Position numbers and translations under genes: made by a program. From Brevipalpus yothersi (lineage: Eukaryota > Arthropoda > Arachnida > Trombidiformes > Tenuipalpidae): a stretch of DNA of 64,000 bases. Shown piece after piece: positions 1-12,841 of this stretch. Where the stretch lies: the NCBI GenBank assembly GCA_003956705.1, contig QZCP01000145.1, positions 1 to 64,000 on the forward strand. The letters run 5' to 3'. The number at the start of each line of letters is the position of its first letter. Within the stretch, counting starts at the first letter, position 1. A model generated the notes under the pieces. It did no database searches. It had not been told where the DNA came from and saw nothing but the letters and a program-made list of their open reading frames with translations.

Positions 1-38
<38 letters not shown>
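1..38. repeat. (GA)n microsatellite at window edge
   Basis: Uninterrupted GA dinucleotides run from the first base, so the tract probably extends to the left of the window. Confidence 0.98.
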
Positions 39-39
<1 letters not shown>

Positions 40-1946
40 GAAAACGATCAAGTACCGCTTTCACTTTATCCAAGTCAATTGTTATATACCTAATCATCAT
101 TAGCCTCACAAGAGTCAAGATGCTGTCGATTTTTTTTATTTATATTTTTTGAAAACGATTAATTTGATCCCACATCTAGCTGAAGAACACCAACATCTTC
201 TCTCTTGTATGTATATATATATGTTGTTGAACTTTTATTCGCTACTCAGTATTGTACGCTATATGTCTGTGTTCAAGTTGCTAATATAACGGTAAAGTGA
301 CGTACTCAGATCAGATGTAACTGATTTGATTCAAACAAAAGTGGCTTATGATTAGATCTTGAAATGGCATCTTATTTAAGGCTCCATCAGGATCAAGCCA
401 ATCGTTTCCAAGTTTTGTTTCCTTTATGGGCATATATACATACACACACATACAAAATTTAATGTAACCAAATATATGGACAAGAGGATAAATAATGGCT
501 ACTTTTGTTAACTGTATCATCTTCTTCACCTTAGACAGAGTATCACGATTAAAATTTTCCATAAACTTTATATGGACTACTTATACCACTTTATTTTCCA
601 AAATCTTGTGGCTACATAATGGCCACTATTACCATTTATTCCAGTCTACCTGTTTCACCTCTTTTTTATCATCATTCTTCTCTCTCTCTCTTTTCAACTC
701 TCTTACGTCATTCTGATGAACCATCCATTTGCTACCGGTTGATGATGAACAACTTTGACGAGTTAATCTGCATAATTACAGCATCTCTCTCTTTCTCTTT
801 CTCCTTGTGTCTCTTCCACGTTCCTAATGTACCTTCCGAAGTGACTGGAGAACGTGTATGCATCCGTATAAATAAATATATATATATTTGAAATCCAGTC
901 TTTCTTCCTATTTCAAGATAGAAACAGACCCAAGAACGTTTCACTATCATTCGAATCGATTGAAGCGAAAAACATGATCCGGAAGCTTGTTCGACCATAA
1001 CGCGATGCTAGCCGATGAATCGACATACTTGAAACTGATCGATTCCTTCGAACAGCCGCAAGTGAAATATTTATCGTTCTTGCTCTCTCTCATACACATT
1101 AGATGGCTATTTTCGTGGAATTTTTGTTCTTTCCTTTTTTTCCAGTGAAATCTAATCGGTTTTGACAAAATGAAAAAAAGCGACTTAATCCAATTGAATT
1201 CACAGAAGAGAGAGAGAGATGAAGAAGAAAAAAAATTGGCTCGATCGATTCAATTCCATCGAACACAGTTGATCAAATCAAACTGAATGATTGCCTGATC
1301 AAATTGTATCCTATTCAAATCATCATCATTCTTCAAAGTATAACATGTATCAAGTGCGTGCAAGTGTGATTGTTTGTGAACATGTTCATCCTTGTTAAAG
1401 TTTACTTACAAAAGAGAGAGAGAGGAAAGAGGAGGAGAGCGTTATATTGATCTACAGAGTATTTAGAAATGGTGTTAACATTTGATAGTGCGTGTATATT
1501 AAACATGGTAGAAAATTTGAATTTTTGCATATTTGTATATTCCGAATAGGGTATGAAACGAAGATTAGAGAGGAAGAGGAAGAGGAAGAAGGAAGAGTAG
1601 AAAAATTGCCAAATTGAAGATGGCTATTAAAGGAACAGAATGATTGAAAGATGATATTCTGTACATATATAGTGGAATGATGATCGGTTGGGATAGATGT
1701 TACTGATCAAATGTTACAATTTGATTGTACAATACAAGGCAGTAAATAGAATGGAAGAATGCTTCAAGATGAATAAAAATTTTCGATTGAGAAAAAGGGA
1801 ATTCTTCCATCGAAAAATTTATCTACTGGACATTGATGATGATGGTTGTTTTTGCATCCTTCTCAATTGGTGGCAGCATTCCTTTTGGATAGAGAAGATG
1901 AGAGGAAAAAAAATTGTTTCACATCTCATCCAAGGCGACTTAGCGA
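39..1946. other. Non-coding, no gene seen
   Basis: AT-rich DNA with short GA and polypurine patches, for example around 1408-1424 and 1570-1600. Open frames here are short, lack homology that I recognise and have no supporting splice structure. It may contain the 3' UTR of the four-helix membrane protein gene that ends at 1947. Confidence 0.6.
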
Positions 1947-2390
1947 TTATGATTGGTAACTAAATTGTTCACTGATTGAGATCTGTTCGAGATATTTTCC
2001 AAGCAAATAGGCGAGCAGTGAATATATGAGAGATCCAACAACAACAGTGACCAATTCATCAATAATGTGTTCCTTGTCCACCTTTTCACCACCAATCAGC
2101 ACTAGAGTGGCTGCCAATGAAGATATAACACAAATGACCACGATAACGATTATGATGGTACGAAAAACACGGAGCACAACTTTCCATTGCATGAATATGG
2201 CGGTCAACAGTGTTCCATCGATGAGTACACTTAGAACAGTGATCACAATGGCCTCAAAGTATCCATTGACTGTGGCAAATGTGAATTCGATCACACTTAA
2301 AGTGAATTGTATTCCAATGAGAATTAACAAAATGAATCTGGTTTTACTGCGAACTTTATCAATATTTTCATTTGATACTTGATTCAGCAT
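1947..2390 (-). CDS. Small four-helix membrane protein, unknown function
   Basis: Single-exon frame of 147 residues. The first in-frame ATG is at 2390; the frame is open further upstream but contains no ATG. After a charged N-terminus (about residues 1-16, with an N-E-N-I-D-K-V-R-S-K-T-R-F stretch) there are four hydrophobic segments at roughly 17-37, 42-62, 70-95 and 115-135. A short polar loop with G-G-E-K-V-D-K lies before the last one. Size and layout resemble small tetraspan arthropod proteins, but no family signature such as the CCG of tetraspanins is present. No signal peptide, glycosylation cluster or catalytic motif is visible. It stands alone: the next gene downstream of its promoter is transcribed away from it. 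Function is unknown; that it is a real gene rests on the length and the regular helix pattern. Confidence 0.6.
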   Translation of the reverse strand: MLNQVSNENIDKVRSKTRFILLILIGIQFTLSVIEFTFATVNGYFEAIVITVLSVLIDGTLLTAIFMQWKVVLRVFRTIIIVIVVICVISSLAATLVLIGGEKVDKEHIIDELVTVVVGSLIYSLLAYLLGKYLEQISISEQFSYQS

Positions 2391-2797
2391 GATGAATGAT
2401 GAGTTGAAATGATGGGACAATAAGCACGAAGAAAAGATGGCCACAAGAGTAGTAGTAGTAGTAGTGGTAGCAGATGGCAAAAGTATATCTAGCTATGTAT
2501 ATATATTGTGTGTGAATTCAAATATAATTGTAAATGTTGATGAATTTGTGAGGGAGAGAGAGAGAAAAATTTCCTCCAAACGTCCAAAATGTTGTTCGTC
2601 GAAAGCCCGGGAAGAAAATGGCCCAAACAAAATGATGAGGAGCTGCGCCAGAAAAGAATAAACTTTTTTCCACTAACGGTGTCGAGGGAGTTGAGGGGGA
2701 GGAGGATGATGATGATGGAAGTGATGGAGAGAGGAGGAGAGAGATGAAAAAATCGTACTCATCGGGAGGAGAGACAGATAGATGGATGGATGAGAGA

Positions 2798-2799
<2 letters not shown>

Positions 2800-2849
<50 letters not shown>
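2800..2849. repeat. (AG)n microsatellite
   Basis: About 25 uninterrupted AG units within a longer polypurine stretch (2690-2849). Confidence 0.97.
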
Positions 2850-2853
<4 letters not shown>

Positions 2854-3180
2854 TGTGGGAGTCGTAGCAAGTTTTGACAGGAGAGAGCAGTTGAGACGTT
2901 GAAACGTTAACGAAATGATTTTCGTTACGTTGAGAGAGTGAGGAAGAGAGTCGATTCTGATTTTCAGCGATTGTTTAACCTGATCCAAAAATAAGTTTTT
3001 CAAAATGTTGGTAGTAGTATTAGTGGTAGTATCTTGATGATGAAATATTATTTTGATAGAGAAAAGTGTTTTTCCTTATCTTGGTCCAATTTTTATGCAT
3101 TCAAAGTATGATGGAAAGAATAGAACGAAATTCGTCAGAATAGAAAATATTTTCCAATCATTTTTCAATTGCCAGTCCTT

Positions 3181-3182
<2 letters not shown>

Positions 3183-3232
<50 letters not shown>
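3183..3232. repeat. (AG)n microsatellite
   Basis: About 25 uninterrupted AG units in the upstream region of the secreted protein gene. Confidence 0.97.
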
Positions 3233-3235
<3 letters not shown>

Positions 3236-3680
3236 CCAATAAACACGCATCAAGTTGTTCGATTGATGATTTTCTCGGACTATCTAGATGATTTCTTGGC
3301 TGTGTAAGAACAATGCACATGCAAAGTTTTTCAAGCTTGTTTGTTTTAAAATGAACACTCCATGACTATAATCATGATTCCAGTGAATTACCATTTTTGT
3401 AAGCTTATTGAGAGTGTATAGAAAGATAGGAAGGTACTTATCAAGTTAGAAAAACTATGGAAAAGACAATTAGATTCTTAAATCATCTGTAAAGTCTCTT
3501 GAGGGGAAAAAAGAAATTATTGTCATGCATTCTTATCCTCTTAATTTTTTCTTGGAACCCAAGCTTCCTTATTCCATAGAGCGAGAGCAATTTCATGAGA
3601 CTCTTTCAGGAGCTCATTTGGATGCAAGCATTTCCACTTGTTAGATGGTCTAACAAAAATTATCATTGGATTCCGTGATT

Positions 3681-4688
3681 ATGTCCATCATGAATTCCTT
3701 CAGTCTTACTGGTGGTCAATCTGTTATCTTGTTGCTTTTTGTGACAGTTTTTACGTTGAATAGAGGTAAAATCATTTTAAAATGTGATTTGCAATATCTA
3801 AAAACTTTCTCTTATAATTCAAAGCATTTTCCGCTGAGTTGACTTGTGATGACCAACTAATTGAATCAGACAAATGTCTCAAAAAGTTACTCTTCATTGG
3901 CGATTGGAATCTTACTTTTGTTCAATCAGAAAGTGATATGGTTGAACATTGCAAGTTAGTATTCTAGCCGACTGATAGAATAACTACTTTTTCAATAAGT
4001 TCAAACGTATTTCTAAGAGTGTTTTTTTCATTTTTCCTTTCTTCAGAATGGTGAAAGATCAGATGAATTGTATCAAAAAGTACAAACATTGTCTTCATGG
4101 ATTACCACGAGAATTATTCAACATGGTGGCTCAGCACGCGAGAGAGATTCTTCAAGAGCGATGTGGATCGGCTAAAGGAAGACATGGTAAGAATCTTAGC
4201 ATTTCAGGATGTTAAAAATCTTGAATGAACTGATGAATTGTTATTACCGTTCATCTCTAGTTTTTTTGAAGCATATTCGATGTCTTGATGATGAAAATAC
4301 CAAGATAAGCAAGTGTATGGACAAAGTGATCATATTGTTGAATTTTATTGCCGAAGAAGTGGATGGTAATCATGAGGATCTTTTGACTGCCTCATGTTGT
4401 GCTGGTCATTATCTACTTGATTGCTTTATGTCTCGAATCAGTCAAGCTTGCAAACACTTGGAGGGTCATGATTCGGGTCCATATATTGTTGAGAAGATTA
4501 ACAGCATGGTGGCTGGAACGTTTGACATCGCATGTTCAAAGCATCCATCCTTGGCTCAATGTGACAAGGAGCACAAGGAGTTGATGGAAAAGTTTCGTGA
4601 AAAATTGACACCAGAAGACAAAATAAAGCAACAATCCATGTCACCCCTGATACCGTTGATAAAAATTGCCAAAAAACTAAAATTCTAA
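3681..4688 (+). CDS. Secreted Cys-rich helical protein (260 aa)
   Basis: Four exons join in frame: 3681-3765, 3825-3954, 4047-4186 and 4261-4688, each intron GT-AG and 59-92 bp. The N-terminus is a signal peptide (hydrophobic core V-I-L-L-L-F-V-T-V-F). The mature part is polar and predicted all-helical, with more than a dozen cysteines in spaced patterns such as C-x-D (about residue 35), C-I-K-K-Y-K-H-C and an S-C-C-A-G-H run. This layout recalls secreted arthropod families such as the 27 kDa hemolymph glycoprotein (DUF1397) or nematode-like DUF19 domains, but I cannot assign one by eye. In exon 4 the acceptor at 4260 is required, because using the nearer AG at 4206-4207 gives an immediate stop. 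A likely extracellular binding protein; function unknown. Confidence 0.75.
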
Positions 4689-4786
4689 GAAAAAAGAATG
4701 ATAAATTACGACAAAACCAACTTTGAAAATTTTCACCCAAGTCCCTGCAGAATGTAACGAATGCTAATGCAAAATTTCAAATAGGA

Positions 4787-4792
4787 AATAAA
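4787..4792 (+). terminator. AATAAA polyadenylation signal
   Basis: Canonical hexamer about 100 bp after the stop codon of the secreted Cys-rich protein gene, on the same strand. Confidence 0.55.
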
Positions 4793-5474
4793 AACTTCTA
4801 TTACACAAACCAGAGATACTCAGACTTGGAGAAAATGAAAATATTTTCAGTAAATCATATTCCATGAAAATGTCCTCTGTCTCTCTGTCTATCTAGTTGA
4901 AATATTCATGTAGTACACAATTCTCAATCTAGAAAAAAACCTCTTTAATCCAACATGGGAGCCTTCTAGAAAATTTAGACTACATTCTCTTAAATATCAT
5001 CATGAGAGAATCACTTCCAAAAACCTCTTCTCATCATTCAGAACTCGATGAAAAATTCGACCAAAATGTTCACAAAATTCTGGCAAAAATTTTAGCGCGC
5101 GCTACACTCACTACTAGCGTTATCTGGTGTGAAAGCTTACTTTTCATGAACCTTGAGCAAGAAAATTTTTTTTGCTCACAGCAGACTTCAATATTGAATC
5201 TCGCCCAAAAAAGTCTATTGCTTCACATTCATATTTAAAAGGAGAGGTGAAAAAAAAGTAGTATGATTAATTTTATTTGTTTGTGAATTTTATTTTTTAT
5301 TTATCTAATCTAAGTAATTAATTTGTAAATGTTAAATTACGTTTTCTGGTCAATGAATTTAATGAATTAATCTTGGTGTTTCTAAAGTCATCTGTTTATT
5401 TTTCTTCGCTTCTCTCCTCGGTTTGTGTATGTGTATGTGTGTGGATCGCCCATCATAAACCATTCTGATTTCAT
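4793..5474. other. Intergenic, nothing recognised
   Basis: AT-rich spacer between two plus-strand genes, with short T- and A-rich runs and a TG-rich patch just before the PI4KB start. It presumably holds the PI4KB promoter and 5' UTR; no exon is visible. Confidence 0.5.
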
Positions 5475-8157
5475 ATGGATGGAATTGATTGGATGACAAG
5501 AATTGAGGCGGATTTTTATCTACCCCAACTTGTTGCATTGTTTATTAATCGTGATGAAAAAATAGCCGATACTATACAATCATATTTTGTTGAACGATCG
5601 CGTTCTTGTCCCGAATTTGCGCTACAATTAGCATGGCTATTGAATGCATTTTGTGAGGATGGATCAACATCAAGTGGTAATGGACTTTTGAATAGGCCAT
5701 CGTTTGGCAAACGGAGGGATCATCGGAATAATGGTTTAAGATTGAAAAATTTGATACTCAATGAAGAGTTTAAACGAAAATCATCACCACCATTGCCATC
5801 ATCATCATCATCGTCCATAAGCAATCAAGCAGCAGCATCAACAAAAACAACAACAGCCAGTATACACAATCAATGTGAAGCCAATAGTAGTAGTAGTAGT
5901 AGTAGCAGCTGTCATCAAGTGAATGGAAAAAAAATTAATGGTACTCTAACCAATTGGCCAAGATGCTCTTCCAATACCAATACCAACTCATTCCTCGAAT
6001 CTAGTGTTAAACATGGAATCATATCAACCACAAATTTAACTCAACAAATTGAAACCGCAAATGTTCTCATCCCTGTATCGTTATCTTCTCTTCCTAGATC
6101 AACCTCTACTCATCAATTTCTTCTCCATCCTCCCCATATTAATGGCTCTGCCAAGCTTACCAAGCCACTTGCTTTGTCCAGGGGACCAGCTTCCATAATT
6201 AAGAAGACCCACCAGCGATCCCATTCCGATGCCACCGGTGGACTGAATACAATATCAAGTACGGTGCCTATCTACTTGAGTCCAGCTCAAACAATCGGAG
6301 ATTTGACCTCAGGTCATGCCTTTGACAATGGTTGCGTTTGTTTTGATAGTCGTGATAATGTTTGCAATGATTTGAGAGGTGAAAAAATTGAATGCCATTG
6401 TGGGGCACCTCGTTTATTGGCAGAATTTGAATTTATCAATTGTCTGATGAACATAAGTACTCGTCTCCAGCAGACCACATCCAAAGATTTGAAAACTCAA
6501 CGTTTAATGGCTGAATTATCGCTTCTTAATCTCAATTTACCGGCTCGAGTATGGCTACCAATATATTCATTCCAACATATGATTGTTCGTGTTCCCCCTG
6601 GTGCAGCAGTTCTCTTGAATTCCAAGGACAAAGCACCTTATCTCGTGTACATGGAAGCTGTAGAATTCACTGGTGACATTAACACCACACCGCTGCCTAG
6701 TAAAGTGATTAACGGTCTCCGACAAACGCGTTCTGAAGAAAATCTGGTCAATTATTGTGCAAGACGAGATCTAGCCAAATCTAGTGCACCTTTCACTCTG
6801 TTTCCACCTGTAGATAATTACAATGACTGTTGGACTCATGAAGATGATGAACTATCTAAACTCTACTCATTGCGAATTCAATCTAGTGAAAATAATCGAG
6901 ATAAAGATAATGTATCCCAAATTTCTCAAGATTCTTCAAATTCAGTCGTAAGCAGCAATGATGACCAATCAAATGCTGTTTTCGTGGCAGCTGGAGATAT
7001 AAGGCGTCGTCTACTAGAATCTGTGAAAACTCCCAAGACAACCTTCAAATTAGATCCCGAAGATCCATCGGCTGCTGTTCTCAAAGAACCATGGGAAGAT
7101 AAGGTTGCTAGAATTCGAGATTCTTCACCATATGGACACTTGCAAGGCTGGCGCTTGTTAGCGGCTATCATCAAGTGTGGCGATGATTTGAGGCAAGAGC
7201 TGATGGTTCACCAGTTTATGGTCAATTTACAGCAAATTTGGGAACAAGAGAAGGTTCCACTGTGGTTGAGACCTTATAAAGTATTGGTTACCTCGGCTGA
7301 GAATGGTATAATTGAGCCCATTTTAAATAGCATCTCTCTACATCAAGTGAAAAAACATTCGAAAATGTCCCTCTATGAATACTTTCTTAAAGAACATGGT
7401 CCTCCAACAAGTGAATCATTTTTAACTGCTCAACGAAATTTTGTACAGAGTTGCGCTGGTTATTGTATAGTTTCATACTTTATGCAAGTCAAAGATAGGT
7501 GAGATATCGACTTTGATTTGCCTTGAACATTGTTATTATTATCATTATTATCATTATTTCAACAACTCAGCAATTTCTTCGGGACTTTCCCCTTAGCTTG
7601 CGAAATTTTTCCCTAATGTTGATTTTCTCTCGCTCTACCAGACACAATGGTAACATACTCCTAGACTCTGATGGTCATCTTATTCATATTGATTTTGGTT
7701 TTATTCTATCGATCTCTCCGAGGAATCTTGGCTTTGAAAATTCTCCATTTAAGTTAACTCATGAATTTGTTGAGGTAAGATTAAGCCTAGTCATCAGTTA
7801 TTACCGATTATTTCATTCGAATTTTTTTCTTTCTCTCAACCTTTTGTAAAGGTTATGGGTGGTACAAAGAGTGATATGTTCGAGTATTTCAAAATATTGA
7901 TACTTCAAGGATTGATTGCTGCTCGTAAACATCATGAAAGACTTTTAACCCTCATCGAAATATTACAAGCCAACTGTCAACTTCCATGCTTTAAGACTGG
8001 AGCTAGTACAATCACAGATCTTCGCAAGCGATTCCATATTAATTTAAATGATGAGCAATTGAAACAATACGTTGAGAGTATGGTTGAATCCAGTATTAAC
8101 TCTTTAACAACCAAGATCTATGATGGATTCCAATACTTGACCAACGGTATTTTATGA
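5475..8157 (+). CDS. PI4KB: Phosphatidylinositol 4-kinase beta
   Basis: Makes PI4P from phosphatidylinositol at the Golgi. Three exons (5475-7498, 7642-7774, 7852-8157) join in frame to 820 residues, close to the 816 of human PI4KB. The N-terminal lipid-kinase-unique helical region (about 1-65, including F-A-L-Q-L-A-W-L-L-N-A-F) is followed by a long Ser/Asn/Gln-rich linker. The kinase domain then has the family signature Y-G-H-L-Q-G-W-R-L-L, the C-G-D-D-L-R-Q-E-L-M segment, the catalytic loop D674-R-H-N-G-N679 and the H-I-D692-F-G activation motif. The end is the conserved Y-D-G-F-Q-Y-L-T-N-G-I-L. All catalytic residues are present. The start is the first ATG before the helical region; an additional 5' coding exon cannot be excluded. 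It is convergent with DHPS, with stops 289 bp apart. Confidence 0.96.
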
Positions 8158-8446
8158 GAGGACCAGAAAAGTTTATTATTAGAAAAATTTCCATTATCAA
8201 AGATGAAAGTAATGTGAAACATTGAAGAATTGCTTCTTTTTTAACAGAAACTTTCTGAATAGTCGTTAATTGTTTTCTCAAGGCAAGATCATCTCAATTG
8301 ATGAGATGGAATTTTATCAAAAAGGAAAAGAAAAATGATTTTGATGATTTTTACCCAAAATACCTTCAAGGATTTTTCGTCAATCCACTGTAAACAGTAA
8401 AGAATCTGAATAAGATACCTTTTAAAGGCTGACTTTCACAGCAATC

Positions 8447-9779
8447 TTACCTCCTAGTGCTATGAAAATGTTGAGCAAAAGTTTGTGCAACAATAATTGG
8501 AAGTGCTATTGATGCATCGCAATGAACTTTCACGGATTTTGCATCAGGTCTTATTTTACCCCAAGACACTGCCTCATCAGGTCTCGCACCAGCATCACTG
8601 CCATCAAATTCGTTAGCAGTGTTCAGGAGAACAGCATAATCCGAGCCTCCACGCTGGAAAAAGAAAAAGAATAAGAATGAGCTAGATTATTTGAAGGCTC
8701 ACAAGCAAAGAAATAGCTTTGATTACCATTAAATTCGCATTGAAAATATGATGCTTCGGGATTCCAGCACCGATTATTACTGAAGCAGACTTTCTAGCTT
8801 TAAGTGGGATAGAATTTATTCGCTCGATATCACCAGCTATATCAATAATTAATCCAGGATCTCTGGTCTTGCGATGAAAGAAAACCATGTCACCAAGAGA
8901 ACCATCGGTCAGAGCAGGACAAAAAATTGGTATTTTATTGAGAGCAGCCCAGTAGCAGATCGATTGTTCGTTATTTATCTTTTTTCCAAGCCGTTCTATG
9001 ATAGTCGATGGTTTCCAGATGATTTTCTGTTCCAATTGTTCTTTGAGCATTTCATCTAGAATGGGAATTACCCAGTCTTCGAACTTACAGTAGTTTTCAT
9101 TTGGGACTAGAAGATTTCCAATTCGATTGAGAGCTTTTTCTCGCAATTTATCTCCTTCCAAATTGAAGTCTCCTGTATAGAAAGGAGCCAAACATTTTAT
9201 CAAATCTTCCTCTATACCTCCTCCAGTGGTAACTAAACAATCTACCTGTGAAAAGAATCGAACTTTGAACCAAGTAGCAGATGCAATTAAGCTCGTTCTG
9301 GTGGCCATCGTCATCAAGCATTTTCTCTATGAAGAGTTTTTCTCACCATTTTATGTTGAACCAGGAAGCGTATCATGTCTCTCATACCAGAGGAAACTAT
9401 ATTAGATGTGTATCCTAGAAATATAGTGCAACCAGAACGACGTTGGATAAACAAATCAGTCTCAAGATTATCACTTTCGAAAGGCTCTTGGCGCTGTTTT
9501 AGCTGAATAAAAATAAGACGCGATATTATCACCATTCAGGATGCTACAAAACGGTATACTCACCATTTCATTTATTATATCGATTGCTTTCGATAAATTA
9601 GCTGCCTGGAACCCAGTTGTTCGGAAAGTCTTAAAAATTTCATCATAATCAATGCCCTTGTTAAAATCGTAGCCAGAGACTTGATCCTGTAACAGTTCAT
9701 CATTTTCCCTCTCATCCACCTCAAGAAAAACGGCTCGACGAGCTTGATCCACATCGGCATTCTTCTTTGGATCATTCAT
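8447..9779 (-). CDS. DHPS: Deoxyhypusine synthase
   Basis: Transfers the aminobutyl group of spermidine to a lysine of eIF5A, the first step of hypusine formation, in the cytosol. Four exons on the minus strand (9564-9779, 9347-9502, 8727-9245, 8447-8653) join in frame to 365 residues, against 369 in human. The N-terminal A-x-x-L-x-K-A-I-D-I-I-N-E-M segment, the V-T-T-G-G-G-I-E-E-D-L-I-K NAD site and the G-S-D-A-G-A-R-P-D-E-A-V-S-W-G-K active-site stretch are all visible. The catalytic Lys is K330, equivalent to human K329. The start ATG at 9779 gives the expected N-terminal length. About 1 kb separates it from the divergent SLC10 gene. Confidence 0.97.
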
Positions 9780-10813
9780 ATTATCATCCAGTAAACCAAT
9801 CAGTTCGTGTCGAGTCTACACTAAGATCCACAGTAAAGTCCTTACAAATTAAATGTGATGATCACACTGACGTTACACCGATAAAAATTATTTCTCACAA
9901 CCCAATTCAAGTTGATAATCACAAATCTATCAAATTGTTCAACAGTTAGTAGCACTCAAGCGATGAACTATGGAGACAATCTAATTATTGTGGTGCCAAA
10001 ACAAAAAAAAAAACCATCAAATATTACACACAGATAACCTCTATTTATCTATCTCTCTCCATGAGCACATGTTGTTGTTATTGTTGTTGCTCCTCGAGAG
10101 AAGAGTAAAGATTAAACTTGCCGCTTTCAATGCCTGTAAACGCCATCTCTTTGGCCTGGATGATGATGTTCACATTAAGTGAAACAAGTCGAGTGTTGCA
10201 CAACTGGATTCAAACCATCATCAATAGTAGTACTATTACTATTACTCTTAAGGGACATGGTTAGAGAGTTCTCTTCATCATCACCGCCACTACCACCATC
10301 AACAACCACCATTCAATACTATAGACATGACTGTGTCACTCTCTGTGATCTATGAGAGTAAACAGCTACCAAAATTCGACTTGATCGTCTAGGTTCACAT
10401 TTACTTTTATACCGGTGAACTTGAAAAGGTTGAGTGCAACATGTATCATATGTTAATATGTGAATCAAGTTGATTTTGATCGTTTTTTTCTGCTTCTTCT
10501 TGTACGTGAACCTTAAAAATCAAGCAATCTTTTCACTGTTTCCGAATCTGGAGCAAAGTGATTATCATCATCATTTCGTATTGTGGTGTGTGTGTGTGAA
10601 CATATTTATATTTAAGAGAATGAATTTGTAAGTGTGTGTGTTTGCATTCGAACTTGTAGACAAGGAATAGAACAGAGATTATCGGAAAAAACTATCATCG
10701 TTAACCCTAGTCCGTTGTGTGGATCTTGAAATTTTTTCGTGGCCAAAAGAATAAGGAGGAGGAGGAGGAAGAAGACATCTTAACCCTTTTTCATCTCTCT
10801 TTTGACCATCAAG
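9780..10813. other. Divergent intergenic region
   Basis: Upstream of both DHPS (-) and the SLC10 carrier (+), so it should hold both promoters. Contains TTG-repeat and TG-repeat patches and a GGA-rich run (10752-10770). No exon or clear core-promoter motif identified. Confidence 0.5.
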
Positions 10814-12287
10814 ATGGATGATAAAACGCTTCAGAACACTTTCACCGTTTCGGTGGTCATCATAGTGCTTTTAAATTATATCAATATGGGTTGTGCAGTT
10901 GATATGAATGTGGTCCGAGGTGTTCTACGTAAACCAATTGCACCATCAATTGGATTCATATCACAATATGCCATCATGCCTTTGATCTCCTACCTTGTTG
11001 GCTATCTTCTATTATCTGCTGAACCTGTCCACTTTTGGTTTGGACTTTTTGCCTTCGGTATATCGCCTGGTGGCTCAGCATCCAACATGTGGACACTGGT
11101 TTTGGGTGGCAATTTAAATTTAAGCTTAGCGATGACATTTTTGAGTACATTTGCAGCATTATTCATGATACCTATCTGGCTGTTCACTTTGGGAACTCAA
11201 ATTATGGGAATGGGTAAAGATTCTTCTTTTAAGGTACCGTACGGCAAAATAGGTGAAATGCTTTTCGGAATGGCCTTCTTTTTGGGTATTGGTCTACTTT
11301 TTCAACGATATCTTCCTAGAGTAGCCAGAGTAAGTGGTATTCCTCTGTCAAAATGTTCTTCCTTATTCGATTCAAAGTTTTACTCTATTCGTCACGTCAT
11401 TTTAGCACGAAAATAGTTACCAAGAAGGTAGAGAAAAAGTCATGTATCATGTGTGACTTTTTTCCAATCTTTTCCTCAGAATTTTTCTCTCTCTCTCTCT
11501 CTCGAAAACTCTTCATTAGGCAATAGATTTCTCTCATGTACTCGAGAACATATGAAAGAATCTCTATGATGTCTGCAAGATAGATATGGCATTGACTGTA
11601 TCTTCAGCACTTTCATTCTGTCTCTCTTTCACTAGTTATACTAATCTTCCCATAAAATGATAGAGAGAAGCTTGAAATAGTGTCTGTAATTGCTTGACGT
11701 ATCTGATTTTTGTCGAGCACATTTGCTTCTCTTCTTACCCTATCGAACCATCTGTTATCTTGATGTTTTTCAAAAACCTTGGCTAAATCAATCGTGACTG
11801 CTGATACCTAGCATCCATAGTCCAATATTCATTCCACATGATAAGCGCCTTTTTGTTTCTTTTTGTTTCTCAAACCGAGAATATTGCAGAGTTCATGGAT
11901 GTACACACCATTGAACTTTAGCAGGATCGAAAGGAAATCAGATGATCATTTCCTATTGTTTCAATATATCGAATATCTTTTATTAACTCTTTCTCAATGC
12001 TTCTTTTTTCTCTCTATTTATCGCACCAGGTTTGCCGAAGAATTCTCGCTCCTGTATCCACTGTGATGATCATATTCATTGTTATTTTTGGCACCTATGC
12101 CTACTGGTCATTGGTCATGAAAATGACATTCAGAATGATTATGGCCGCTGCACTTAATGTATGGTTTGGTTTCGCCATTGGTATGGCTCTTGCATATTCA
12201 CTTAAGTTTGCTAAAGCTGATCAACTTGCAATCATGGTTGAAACAGGTAAACCGGTTCGCCATGTTCTATATTTATATGATGTAATT

Positions 12288-12345
<58 letters not shown>

Positions 12346-12841
12346 TGATCAAAATCATTTATCAAGAATGTTGTTGATAATTCATGATGTAAATACATTT
12401 TCTCACTACATGTAATTTCTACTCTCTCTTCTTACTTTAGGAGTACAAAATACTGGGATCTCAATAATGATCATAAGATTAGCACTTCAATCTCCTGCCA
12501 GTGATTTGGCTACTCTTTTACCTGTCGCAGCTTCACTTATGACTCCGATACCTCTCATGATCCTGTGGATCATTCGAAAGTTCACCGGTTGTGGAGACAG
12601 TTCAATGGAGACTCTGGAAGATAAGGAAGATGAAGTTGCTCGAATAAATGATGGTGATAATGTTGGGTCTGATTTTTCTTCATGTAAAATAGTGTCCGAT
12701 CCAAGAACAAGTAACGGTCACACTATACTCGCCAATGGTGATAGCGAAAAGTATTCCAGATTCAATGAAGGATTCAACACATCATCTTCATCAGCAAATA
12801 ACTCACCAAATGATCACATTAGCAATCAAGTACAGCATTGA
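10814..12841 (+). CDS. SLC10-family sodium/bile-acid-type cotransporter
   Basis: Membrane carrier of the SLC10 (NTCP/ASBT) fold, which couples sodium to uptake of bile-acid or steroid-sulphate-like organic anions. Three exons (10814-11329, 12030-12246, 12441-12841) give 377 residues, a normal family length. The ATG at 10814 precedes TM1 directly (V-V-I-I-V-L-L-N-Y-I-N-M-G-C, typical of the family). Further hallmarks are the G-I-S-P-G-G-S-A-S-N-M-W motif in the core domain and E243-T-G-V-Q247-N-T-G-I. The E-x3-Q pair matches the sodium-site residues of bacterial ASBT. The C-terminal tail after about residue 295 is acidic, then Ser/Asn-rich, and probably cytosolic. Arthropods lack classical bile acids, so the substrate is unknown and ASBT-like transport is not implied. 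Intron 2 contains a 52-bp GA tract. Confidence 0.92.
12291..12342. repeat. (GA)n microsatellite inside SLC10 intron 2
   Basis: About 26 GA units, 44 bp after the intron 2 donor, so the sense-strand transcript carries a polypurine run. Confidence 0.97.

Larger units (their letters stand above)
2391..3680. other. Intergenic between divergent genes, GA-rich
   Basis: Holds the shared upstream region of the membrane protein gene (-) and the secreted protein gene (+). It is dominated by polypurine sequence and two long GA tracts (2800-2849 and 3183-3232). No coding exon recognised; the long frames here are translations of the repeats. Confidence 0.6.

Noticed and set aside
2026..2382. Plus-strand 118-residue frame opposite the membrane protein
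   Set aside because: Antisense shadow of the minus-strand four-helix protein, with no protein-like composition of its own.
2518..3307. Frames with Leu-Ser or Glu-Arg repeats near the GA tracts
   Set aside because: Any uninterrupted CT/GA run is open in several frames; no homology or start context. The same applies to similar frames at 32-35 kb and 54-64 kb.
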